Position numbers and translations under genes: made by a program. A stretch of 5,167 bases of DNA from Methylococcaceae bacterium (GTDB lineage Bacteria; Pseudomonadota; Gammaproteobacteria; Methylococcales; Methylomonadaceae): NCBI GenBank assembly GCA_003542275.1, contig DPKY01000030.1, positions 1 to 5,167 of the forward strand, read 5' to 3'. Positions 1 to 5,167 of this stretch are shown piece by piece (position 1 is the stretch's first letter; the number at the start of each line of letters is the position of its first letter). Under the pieces are notes generated by a model. That model did not search any database. It was not told the DNA's origin and saw only the letters and a list, made by a program, of their open reading frames with translations.

Positions 1-1179
1 CCACAAGTCAGCGGCAGTGCTAACTGGTCAAAAAACGAAAATGACAATGGACGGCCTTACAATAAGTTATACAATCCACACCCTGTCTCAAATTACGACG
101 GTACGCGCTATTACGCATCGCTCAATCAATCCCTATTTGACTTCGCTAAATTTTGGAATTGGCGTCGTGCGAATACCGTAGAAGAGCAGTACAGTGCAGA
201 GAATATCGCCGCGCAGCACGCACTAATGCAAAAAGTGATAGAGAAATACTTTGAGGTGCTCGAAGCACAAGACCAACTGTTTTTCTATCAAACAGAAAAA
301 CGGGCGATGGAAAAGCGTTTAGAGCAAGTGCAAAGAGAATTTTCAAAACAATTAGTGAAAATTACCGATGTTTATCTTGTTGAATCGCGTGTCGATCAAT
401 TAAAAGCCTCTGAAATTGAGGCAGAAACCATTGTTGTCACAGCAAAAGAAGCGCTCAAAGAACTCACCAACACGCCTTTTTCTGATTTATATCAACTCAA
501 AGATAACGTGCAATATCACCCACTTGAAGGACAGCTAGACCAATGGATTGACGTGGCCAAAAGTGAGAACCCAAGTTTGGCCGCGCAAATTAAGGCCGTT
601 GAAGCGGCGCACGATAACGTGACCATTCAAAAATCCCGTTTTATGCCAACGGTGGATTTACAACTGTACTACTACGATACCAACACGGGTTATCAACAAA
701 CCAATTTAGGCACACAAAATTCAACGCAAGTTGGCGCACTCAATGTGTCTGTGCCTATTTTTGATGGTGGCGTGAGTATTCACCGTTTATTTGAATCAGA
801 ACATAAGCTAGAACTTGCCAAAAATGAAAATGAAGCAAAGATTCGCGCATTAGTCAAAGAAACCAGTGATTCATTTTTAAGCTCTAACGCGAGCGTGCGA
901 CGCATTGAGGCCTCACAAAAAGCCCTAAAATCCGCCGCAAAATCCAGTGAAGCAGCGGATATGGGTTTTAAAAAAGGCGTTGTCACCATCACAGACGTAC
1001 TCAACGCGCAACAAGAGCAGTTCAAAGCCAAGCGCGAACTCTCACAAGCAAAATATGCGTATATTAAAAATCGCGCTCGCTTTATGCGCTCAGTGGGCAT
1101 GATTACCGAGCAAAACATTGAAGAAGTGAATACTTGGCTTGCGCCTAAAGTACAAACTGAAAACCCGAGCGTGAATTGA
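1..1179 (+). CDS. tolC: TolC family outer-membrane channel protein (5' partial)
   Basis: The frame is open from base 1 to TGA at 1177-1179 (392 residues); the first Met (226-228) is internal, so the true start is off the left edge. TolC trimers form the outer-membrane barrel and periplasmic tunnel for tripartite efflux pumps and type I secretion. Two OEP repeats are visible. Repeat one begins at a β-strand with LNQSLFDFAKF (about residues 42-52) and has LVKITDV (about 118-124). Repeat two has a β-strand with LNVSVPIFDGG (about 248-258) and GFKKGVVTITDVLNAQQEQ (about 322-340), then the usual tail ending in EQNIEEVNTWL. Recalled alignment to E. coli TolC places base 1 near mature residue 40, so the signal peptide and about 40 residues of helix 1 are missing. 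The C-terminus is short, without the ~45-residue tail of the E. coli protein. No adaptor or transporter gene follows; a hairpin does. A dedicated type I secretion OMP is the alternative. Confidence 0.93.
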   Translation, partial: PQVSGSANWSKNENDNGRPYNKLYNPHPVSNYDGTRYYASLNQSLFDFAKFWNWRRANTVEEQYSAENIAAQHALMQKVIEKYFEVLEAQDQLFFYQTEKRAMEKRLEQVQREFSKQLVKITDVYLVESRVDQLKASEIEAETIVVTAKEALKELTNTPFSDLYQLKDNVQYHPLEGQLDQWIDVAKSENPSLAAQIKAVEAAHDNVTIQKSRFMPTVDLQLYYYDTNTGYQQTNLGTQNSTQVGALNVSVPIFDGGVSIHRLFESEHKLELAKNENEAKIRALVKETSDSFLSSNASVRRIEASQKALKSAAKSSEAADMGFKKGVVTITDVLNAQQEQFKAKRELSQAKYAYIKNRARFMRSVGMITEQNIEEVNTWLAPKVQTENPSVN

Positions 1180-1221
1180 TTCACCCTTTTCATTTTTGAA
1201 AATCCTCTGAAATAGCGAAAT

Positions 1222-1247
1222 ACAAGGGCGCGTTCATGCGCCCTTGT
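1222..1247 (+). terminator. Hairpin terminator after tolC
   Basis: A perfect 10-bp GC-rich stem (arms 1222-1231 and 1238-1247) encloses a 6-nt loop and lies 43 nt after the tolC stop. The following T content is poor (TTAATTG), so as an intrinsic terminator it is plausible but not textbook. It separates tolC from the next gene. Confidence 0.6.
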
Positions 1248-1303
1248 TAATTGCCCTGCTTCTTTTTCGCGTCACTTTCATATCCCAACACGCAATCTAG
1301 GAG

Positions 1304-1309
1304 TATAAT
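1304..1309 (+). promoter_or_regulatory. Candidate -10 element for the HvfA-like gene
   Basis: A perfect TATAAT lies 96 nt upstream of the start codon at 1406. No convincing -35 hexamer is present 16-18 nt upstream (the region reads about TATCCC), so this would be a weak or activator-dependent promoter, or the real one is an alternative-sigma promoter I cannot recognise. It is the best candidate in the 1180-1405 intergenic region. Confidence 0.3.
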
Positions 1310-1316
1310 AATCCTC

Positions 1317-1330
1317 AGTCGACGTTGACT
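1317..1330 (+). promoter_or_regulatory. Imperfect palindrome, possible operator
   Basis: AGTCGACGTTGACT reads the same on the other strand at 12 of 14 positions and is centred on ACGT. It sits where transcription from the candidate -10 at 1304-1309 would begin, a good place for a repressor site. I cannot match it to a known regulator; function is inferred only from symmetry and position. Confidence 0.2.
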
Positions 1331-1356
1331 GTAATAGCGCCGATAATGCCATCACA

Positions 1357-1390
1357 CTAAATTTTTATCATTATTTTTAATTAAAATAAT
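1357..1390 (+). promoter_or_regulatory. AT-rich leader with palindrome and weak Fur-like match
   Basis: The segment just before the ribosome binding site is nearly pure A/T. Positions 1370-1390 form an inverted repeat with 8-nt arms (1370-1377 and 1383-1390) around a 5-nt centre. The minus strand of 1357-1375 matches the 19-bp Fur consensus at 13 positions by hand count. In such AT-rich DNA this may be chance; it could equally serve as an unstructured leader helping translation. Confidence 0.15.
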
Positions 1391-1396
1391 AAGGGG
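1391..1396 (+). promoter_or_regulatory. Ribosome binding site of the HvfA-like gene
   Basis: AAGGGG lies 9 nt before the ATG at 1406 and supports that start, which also gives a clean signal peptide. Confidence 0.55.
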
Positions 1397-1405
1397 TTTT
1401 ACACA

Positions 1406-1837
1406 ATGAAAAAAATGACGACACCATTTGCGGCAACCATTGGCGCAGCACTGATTTCTGGCGTCTCTGCAACAGCGGTCAATGCACAAGAGAATCCATT
1501 TGGCGCCACGCAGTTGTCATCAGGTTATATGCAGCTTGCGGCCGCTGAAATGGCTTGCGGGGCGAATATGAAAATGGATGCTCCAAAAACAGCCGAAGGC
1601 GCGTGCGCGGGTAAAAAATCAGAAAGCGCCGCTGAAGGCAAATGTGGCAATATGATGGATGGCGATAAAATGAAAAAAGGTATGGAATCTGCCTGTGGCG
1701 CGATGATGAAAGGCAAAGAAGGCGCGTGTGGTGAAATGCACGGTGCGATGTCAAAAGAAGGAGCGTGCGGCGCTGAAATGAAATCAGCACCAGCAGAGTC
1801 AGCCACGCCAGGCGTGCACCCTTACAAAGCACACTAA
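1406..1837 (+). CDS. HvfA-like exported Cys/Met-rich RiPP precursor, probably copper-binding
   Basis: This is a 143-residue protein with a Sec signal peptide: basic MKK start, hydrophobic stretch to about residue 24, and likely cleavage after VNA (27/28). Next comes NPFGATQLSSGYMQLAAAE (30-48), matching the conserved mature start I recall for HvfA/EGKCG low-complexity proteins. The remainder is low-complexity, with six cysteines (51, 67, 80, 97, 108, 121), each in an ACG, EGACA, EGKCG, SACG or EGACG context, many Met and Lys, and a His-containing tail. In the known family, an MNIO (DUF692) enzyme with a partner protein converts such cysteines to oxazolone-thioamide or thiooxazole groups that bind copper in the periplasm. 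Only one motif is a strict EGKCG; three others are EGAC. No MNIO gene is adjacent: the gene stands alone between two hairpins, so any modification would be in trans. A simple unmodified metal-binding periplasmic peptide is the alternative. Confidence 0.75.
   Translation: MKKMTTPFAATIGAALISGVSATAVNAQENPFGATQLSSGYMQLAAAEMACGANMKMDAPKTAEGACAGKKSESAAEGKCGNMMDGDKMKKGMESACGAMMKGKEGACGEMHGAMSKEGACGAEMKSAPAESATPGVHPYKAH
1553..1771 (+). repeat. Six-fold degenerate Cys motif array inside the HvfA-like gene
   Basis: Residues 50-122 contain six degenerate units centred on (A/K)C(G/A), most preceded by EG or ES, with Cys-to-Cys spacings of 16, 13, 17, 11 and 13 residues. At DNA level GAAGG(C/A)GCGTG recurs at three units (near 1595, 1718 and 1757), which suggests growth by internal duplication. 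Confidence 0.6.
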
Positions 1838-1852
1838 AAACGTTGCAAAACA

Positions 1853-1889
1853 AAAAAGCCGCTTAACAATGTATGTTGAGCGGCTTTTT
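1853..1889. terminator. Bidirectional intrinsic terminator between convergent units
   Basis: Arms 1853-1868 and 1874-1889 pair over 16 bp with a single G-U wobble around a 5-nt loop. The core is GCCGCT/AGCGGC. The hairpin is flanked by A6 on the left and T5 on the right, so both strands read as stem plus U-tract. It lies 15 nt after the HvfA-like stop and 29 nt beyond the fliT stop on the other strand, so it can end both transcripts. Confidence 0.88.
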
Positions 1890-1918
1890 GTATAAAAGCA
1901 GATTATAAAACGAAAAAT

Positions 1919-2218
1919 CTATGCAGCCACCGCATCATAAGCGCGGATAAACTTTTGTCCTTTTGCCACTAACTGAAATTCTTTGAGCAACTCCGCTTTT
2001 TTGAATTGCACTTGTGCAATAAACAGTCTATCCATGGCTTGAACTGATTTTAACACTTCTTCAACACGTTGGCGCTCCTCATCGGAGAGAGAACTGCGTA
2101 GTAACGCTTCTAAATAGGCCTGACGCTGTGTCAACACATCAGAAAGTGCTACCCAATCGTTTTGTTCAATGGCACTGGAAATTCGCCCTGAAAACGCATT
2201 TAATGTCTCAAGCAACAT
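1919..2218 (-). CDS. fliT: FliT-like flagellar export chaperone
   Basis: This 99-residue, all-helical, charged protein has no signal peptide. It is called FliT from its place directly after fliS, its size (the family is about 100-120 residues), and the pattern W-x2-L...RQAYLEAL (22-40), D-x-L-F (63-66), and a basic/aromatic tail ending GQKFIRAYDAV. FliT binds the filament cap protein FliD and delivers it to the flagellar export apparatus; in enteric bacteria it also binds FlhDC. The family diverges strongly, so sequence alone is weak and context carries the call. The start is supported by GAGGTG at 2227-2232, 8 nt upstream. It lies 21 nt after fliS and is the last gene of the operon, ending just before the bidirectional terminator. 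Confidence 0.75.
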   Translation of the reverse strand: MLLETLNAFSGRISSAIEQNDWVALSDVLTQRQAYLEALLRSSLSDEERQRVEEVLKSVQAMDRLFIAQVQFKKAELLKEFQLVAKGQKFIRAYDAVAA

Positions 2219-2239
2219 AAGAATAGCACCTCGTTTTTT

Positions 2240-2641
2240 TTATCGGTAATCTTCTGGAATAGCATCCCACGCTTCTTTCACCGAGCGCATTAACTCACTC
2301 ACTTCATCAAGCAATTCCACGTTGTTTTCTACACTGGCTTGAAAGAGTTTTGTGTTGATATATTCGTAAAGATTGCTCAAATTCTCTGCAATGACGCCCC
2401 CACGCTCTAAATCCACCCCGTCAATGAGACCTCCGACAATGGAAATGGCACGAGAAATATGCGTACCTTTATCCTCAAGGTCATCACGGTCAATGGCGCC
2501 TTTCGCGGCATTCACCTGCATCAAAAAACCATTCATTAACATTTGAATTAACGCATGGGGTGTGGCTTCCTCCACAATACTTTCAGTATGCACAGCAGCA
2601 TACCTATTCGCATACACTCTATTGTTCATTACTGCGGCCAT
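2240..2641 (-). CDS. fliS: FliS flagellin export chaperone
   Basis: FliS is a cytosolic helical-bundle chaperone that wraps the C-terminus of flagellin, prevents early polymerisation and hands it to the export gate. The 133-residue length is typical. Family landmarks are visible in order: YANRYAAVHTESI (10-22) with the N-terminal Tyr cap, ATPHALIQMLMNGFL (26-40), the ISRAISIVGGLIDGVD segment (62-77), the GGVIAENLSNLYEYI helix (81-95), and the terminal EAWDAIP (123-129). The chosen ATG (2639-2641) has only a weak GACGAG upstream (2650-2655); an in-frame ATG at residue 5 (MNNRVYANRY) gives the start seen in many homologues but has no better ribosome site. The gene lies 24 nt after fliD, with fliT following, so translation of cap, chaperones and FlaG is probably co-ordinated. 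Confidence 0.95.
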   Translation of the reverse strand: MAAVMNNRVYANRYAAVHTESIVEEATPHALIQMLMNGFLMQVNAAKGAIDRDDLEDKGTHISRAISIVGGLIDGVDLERGGVIAENLSNLYEYINTKLFQASVENNVELLDEVSELMRSVKEAWDAIPEDYR

Positions 2642-2665
2642 GATTGAAACTCGTCAAATTAGTTA

Positions 2666-4873
2666 TTAGTTAGTGGTTGTTTTTGCAGCAAAAGTTTGTG
2701 TCAAGAAAGTACCTGTTGACTTAAACTGTGAGACAGCGGCATCCATCGCATTAAACTGTGCCGTTAGGGCTTTTTGTGACGCATCTAAACGGGTTTGTAC
2801 TGCCGCTTTATCCACAGTCAACTGTTTTAATTGACTATTTAAACTGTCTTGCTGCGTGCTAATGGTGCCTTTGGCGTCAAGATACTGCTTAATTTTTGTA
2901 TTCAACTGTGTCGCAACGCCGTTGGTTGAATTAAACACATTGCCCACAGACGTTAAATCAGCTGAAAGTGCTGCGTCAAGTAACGTGCTATCAACCGCTA
3001 AAGCGCCTTTTTTATCAAAACTAAACCCAAGCTGGCTTAGCGAGTTGTACTCACCTGAAGCCGAAGCAACTTTGCTTGTCAGCGCAAGTTTCACTTGCGA
3101 CAAAATCGCTTGAACCGTATTGTTACCTAGTAGCGGACCATTATTGGCACTTCCAGGTGAATCATAAGCGGTAAGCTGCTTAAGCGTATCGTTTAACGTA
3201 TTATAAGCGTTAGCCAAGTTATTGATGGAGGCTGAAACGGTGCTATTGTCAAAACTGGCTTTCACCTCTGCCGTGCCTGCTGCCACCAGTGTGAGCGTCG
3301 CACCGGGAATGGCATCGGTCATCGTATTGGATTTACGGGTAATAGACAGCCCACCTTCACTCGCGTTAGCGGCGTCGGTTGTGGTGAAATTGCTGGCAGT
3401 AATCGTTGACACATAATTACTTGGCGTCGCAGTATCTGCAACAATCGCATTGCTCAACGTAAATCGCGTATCACCCGCACTTGCGTCAATGGTGAAACCA
3501 TTGCTTGCCCCGCCAGACAGTGCAGTCAAGACTAATTTTGATACTTTTGTTCCTGGCGTGGTGGTTGAATCGCTGGTTACAATACTTGCTAACACAAACT
3601 TTTTATTGTCTGCTGAAAAATTGATGGCATCACGCAAGCCTTCAAGCGTATTGTTTCCCTTAATTGTATCGCCCGATACAGGATCAACGGTATCTGCCGT
3701 CACTGAAACAGTAAATTTTGCCGTACCCGTCGCATCTTTAAAAATAATATCTCCGGGGGTCACCGCATCTGTCACGCTGGCAAATTCCGTTGAATTCACT
3801 GATTTTTGTGCATTCGCAGGTGCAGCACTAAAATCGAGTCGCGTATCACCTGCTGAAGCGTCAATCGTAAAGCGATTATCAACGCCAGGTTGCTTTGCTG
3901 TAAACACTAATTTAGAAACAGCGGTACCTGGATTAAGCGTGGAGTCAACATGAATTAAACTCGCCACGACACTGGTATTGCCTGGCGCAGTGTTAATGGC
4001 GTCAACAACCGATAATAATTTATCGTTTGAGCCGGCTTGTATATTCACAGAAAATTTCTCAACCCCTGCCCCGTCTTTAAAAGAAATTAAACCGGGTGCA
4101 ATCACATCAGTTGATGAAAATTCTGTATTAGTTACTGTGCGCTGAGGTGTCGCACTTAATGGCTGAGGATCAATAACGATATTGGCATCAGTTGCTTCAA
4201 CCGTATTGAAATTAGTAGGACTTTTAATTTTATCTAAATTAAACCGTGTATCCCCTGAAGACGCATCAATGGAAAAACCATTCGCACTACCCGCGCCTTT
4301 TGAGGTTAAAATCAACCGTGAAACGGTTGTTCCCGGTGATGTTTTGGAATCAACGTTGAGAATACTCGCTACAACGTTATTGTTATTTTTTGCATTGTTA
4401 ATGGAATCACGCAATGCCGTCAGCGTGTCCGTTGACCCTTTGGTCACGGTCACTGAAAATTTTGGTGCACCGGTCCCATCGTTAAAGGTCAAAATACCTT
4501 CACTCACAACGTCCGTTGATTTAAATTCCGCTGTGGAAATAGATTTCTGCGGCGCAGCGAGAGTATTGACTTTTACGGTATGAGATTCTGTCGCAGCACC
4601 TGGCACAATCGCAACTTTGAGCGTTTTGTCATCGCTTGACCCAACGCGCTGATTGCGAAACGCACTGCTCGTATCAAGTGCAGCAACAGCATTCTGAAAA
4701 GTTGACAAGGCACTTTTTAAAGTGCCAAGTCCACTGAGCTTAGTTTGTGAGGCACTGGTTTTTGCTGCAATCGCGTCTAATTGAGGTTTACCTTCAGCAG
4801 CGGTTAACTGACTTACCGTTCCGGCAATATCAATCCCGCTCCCTACACCTAATGTTGTTGTTACAGCAGCCAT
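2666..4873 (-). CDS. fliD: FliD flagellar filament cap protein, enlarged by internal repeats
   Basis: FliD (HAP2) forms the cap at the filament tip that folds incoming flagellin, and in some bacteria it adheres to surfaces. The FliD N-domain is clear: LGVGSGIDIAGTVSQLTAAE (8-27), then GTLKSALSTFQNAVAAL (50-66) and SSAFRNQRV (69-77). The FliD C-domain follows from about 490: LSITRKSNTMTDAIPGATLTL (509-529), AYNTLNDTLKQLTAYD (556-571), NGPLLGNNTVQAI (578-590), LGFSFDKKGALAVD (615-628), and a helical/coiled C-terminus (about 650-715). Between them are three tandem modules (107-213, 242-348, 354-473), each resembling the Flagellin_IN-type segment. The total of 735 residues far exceeds the roughly 450-480 of common FliD, and the added modules explain this. 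GGAGAG at 4879-4884 supports the start. There is no Cys, as usual for secreted flagellar proteins. Confidence 0.95.
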   Translation of the reverse strand: MAAVTTTLGVGSGIDIAGTVSQLTAAEGKPQLDAIAAKTSASQTKLSGLGTLKSALSTFQNAVAALDTSSAFRNQRVGSSDDKTLKVAIVPGAATESHTVKVNTLAAPQKSISTAEFKSTDVVSEGILTFNDGTGAPKFSVTVTKGSTDTLTALRDSINNAKNNNNVVASILNVDSKTSPGTTVSRLILTSKGAGSANGFSIDASSGDTRFNLDKIKSPTNFNTVEATDANIVIDPQPLSATPQRTVTNTEFSSTDVIAPGLISFKDGAGVEKFSVNIQAGSNDKLLSVVDAINTAPGNTSVVASLIHVDSTLNPGTAVSKLVFTAKQPGVDNRFTIDASAGDTRLDFSAAPANAQKSVNSTEFASVTDAVTPGDIIFKDATGTAKFTVSVTADTVDPVSGDTIKGNNTLEGLRDAINFSADNKKFVLASIVTSDSTTTPGTKVSKLVLTALSGGASNGFTIDASAGDTRFTLSNAIVADTATPSNYVSTITASNFTTTDAANASEGGLSITRKSNTMTDAIPGATLTLVAAGTAEVKASFDNSTVSASINNLANAYNTLNDTLKQLTAYDSPGSANNGPLLGNNTVQAILSQVKLALTSKVASASGEYNSLSQLGFSFDKKGALAVDSTLLDAALSADLTSVGNVFNSTNGVATQLNTKIKQYLDAKGTISTQQDSLNSQLKQLTVDKAAVQTRLDASQKALTAQFNAMDAAVSQFKSTGTFLTQTFAAKTTTN
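3455..3814 (-). repeat. FliD head module copy 3, with an insertion
   Basis: This encodes residues 354-473, from NAQKSVNSTEF to DTRFTL. It is 13 residues longer than the other copies, mainly through an extra DPVSGDTIKG-containing loop near 393-408. Its LEGLRDAIN segment is the closest of the three to the classical Flagellin_IN motif, so it may be the ancestral copy. Confidence 0.85.
3830..4150 (-). repeat. FliD head module copy 2
   Basis: This encodes residues 242-348, from TPQRTVTNTEF to DTRLDF. Its length equals copy 1. Only 5 residues separate it from copy 3, and the IDASAGDTR end is identical in copies 2 and 3. Confidence 0.88.
4235..4555 (-). repeat. FliD head module copy 1
   Basis: This encodes residues 107-213, from APQKSISTAEF to DTRFNL. 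By hand it aligns without gaps to copy 2, with 52 of 107 residues identical. Shared landmarks are F-x-STDV, FSV, VVAS, VDS, PGT-x-VS-x-L and IDAS-x-GDTR. A 28-residue linker separates it from copy 2. Confidence 0.88.
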
Positions 4874-4901
4874 TTTGTCTCTCCGTGCTCAAGAAAAATA
4901 A

Positions 4902-5167
4902 TTAAGCCTTAGTTTGAAGCAAAGAACCTGAGTTACCCTCTAATTCTTTCATTCTTCTCATAAAGTCTAGCATTTCAACCGTTGGAATTTGGCGAACCAA
5001 CTCACCGGTTTTGCTATCCACAATTTTAACTACGACTCGTTTTGTTGTATCGTCTATTTGAAAACTCAAACTGCGGTTTGCAGCTTGAAGCATTGCATTA
5101 CCCTTTGAAGCTACTTCTTTTACAGCATCCAAACTCAACTGCTGAGCGGATTCATGTTGCAGTGCAC
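4902..5167 (-). CDS. flaG: FlaG family flagellar protein (5' partial)
   Basis: The FlaG core is recognisable: AANRSLSFQIDDTTKRVVVK, then IVDSKTGELVRQIPTVEMLDF and a charged C-terminal helix (RRMKELEG). FlaG is a small protein of uncertain mechanism, usually encoded just before fliD; in several bacteria its loss changes filament length. The minus frame stays open to the window edge: upstream of a possible TTG at 5138 there are further codons reading ALQHESAQQ with no stop. The family usually has about 100-130 residues, so the real start probably lies beyond base 5167 and the TTG is unlikely to be used. The stop at 4902-4904 lies 28 nt from fliD, consistent with one operon whose promoter is outside the window. 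Confidence 0.9.
   Translation of the reverse strand, partial: ALQHESAQQLSLDAVKEVASKGNAMLQAANRSLSFQIDDTTKRVVVKIVDSKTGELVRQIPTVEMLDFMRRMKELEGNSGSLLQTKA

Noticed and set aside
780..1193. 137-codon minus-strand open frame opposite tolC
   Set aside because: It lies antisense to a well-supported TolC coding frame, shows no recognisable domain, and has a Cys/Ser-rich composition typical of a shadow frame.
1325..1347. TTGACT followed by GATAAT as a sigma-70 promoter
   Set aside because: The spacing is only 11 nt, far below the usual 16-18.
1406..1837. Classical metallothionein
   Set aside because: The signal peptide, the NPF...LSSGYM segment and isolated single cysteines spaced 11-17 residues apart do not fit the dense CxC/CxxC clusters of metallothioneins.
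1479..1853. Minus-strand open frames (124 and 93 codons) opposite the HvfA-like gene
   Set aside because: They reflect the biased, repetitive composition of the sense gene. The sense frame has a ribosome site, signal peptide and terminator; the antisense ones do not.
3455..4555. CRISPR or DNA-level tandem repeat in the fliD region
   Set aside because: The repeat is clear at protein level but the DNA copies have diverged; there are no short identical repeats with regular spacers.
3450..4583. Plus-strand open frames (167 and 133 codons) opposite fliD
   Set aside because: They mirror the three fliD modules, so they resemble each other only because the sense strand is repeated.
4874..4901. Internal promoter between flaG and fliD
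   Set aside because: The gap is 28 nt and shows only a ribosome site; no sigma-28 or sigma-54 motif is visible.

Overview
The window looks like a stretch of a flagellated Gram-negative proteobacterial chromosome, most likely a gammaproteobacterium. The reasons are a true TolC-type outer-membrane channel, a flaG-fliD-fliS-fliT order, a Sec-exported HvfA-like peptide, and a GC content that looks moderate (mid-40s %, judged by eye). The genus cannot be named from this sequence.

Layout. Positions 1-1179 (+) hold the C-terminal ~85% of a TolC family protein whose N-terminus lies off the left edge. A GC-rich hairpin follows (1222-1247), then a 226-bp intergenic region carrying the probable promoter and leader of the next gene. 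Positions 1406-1837 (+) encode a 143-residue exported, Cys/Met-rich peptide with repeated EGACG/EGKCG motifs. It resembles the precursor peptides (HvfA/bufferin type) that MNIO (DUF692) enzymes modify at cysteines for copper handling. No MNIO enzyme or partner gene lies beside it. A strong hairpin at 1853-1889, with A/T runs on both sides, can end transcription from both directions.

The remainder (1919-5167) is a minus-strand flagellar filament-assembly operon, read right to left: flaG (5' part beyond the right edge), fliD, fliS, fliT. Gaps are 21-28 nt with no visible internal promoter. FliD is the filament cap, FliS the flagellin chaperone, FliT the probable FliD chaperone, and FlaG a small filament-length-associated protein. 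FliD is much enlarged (735 residues) because a ~107-residue head-region module is present three times in tandem.

The most interesting points are the orphan HvfA-like precursor in its own transcription unit, the triplicated FliD head module, and substitutions at TolC positions that form the periplasmic gate in E. coli. I found no clearly new multi-gene system.
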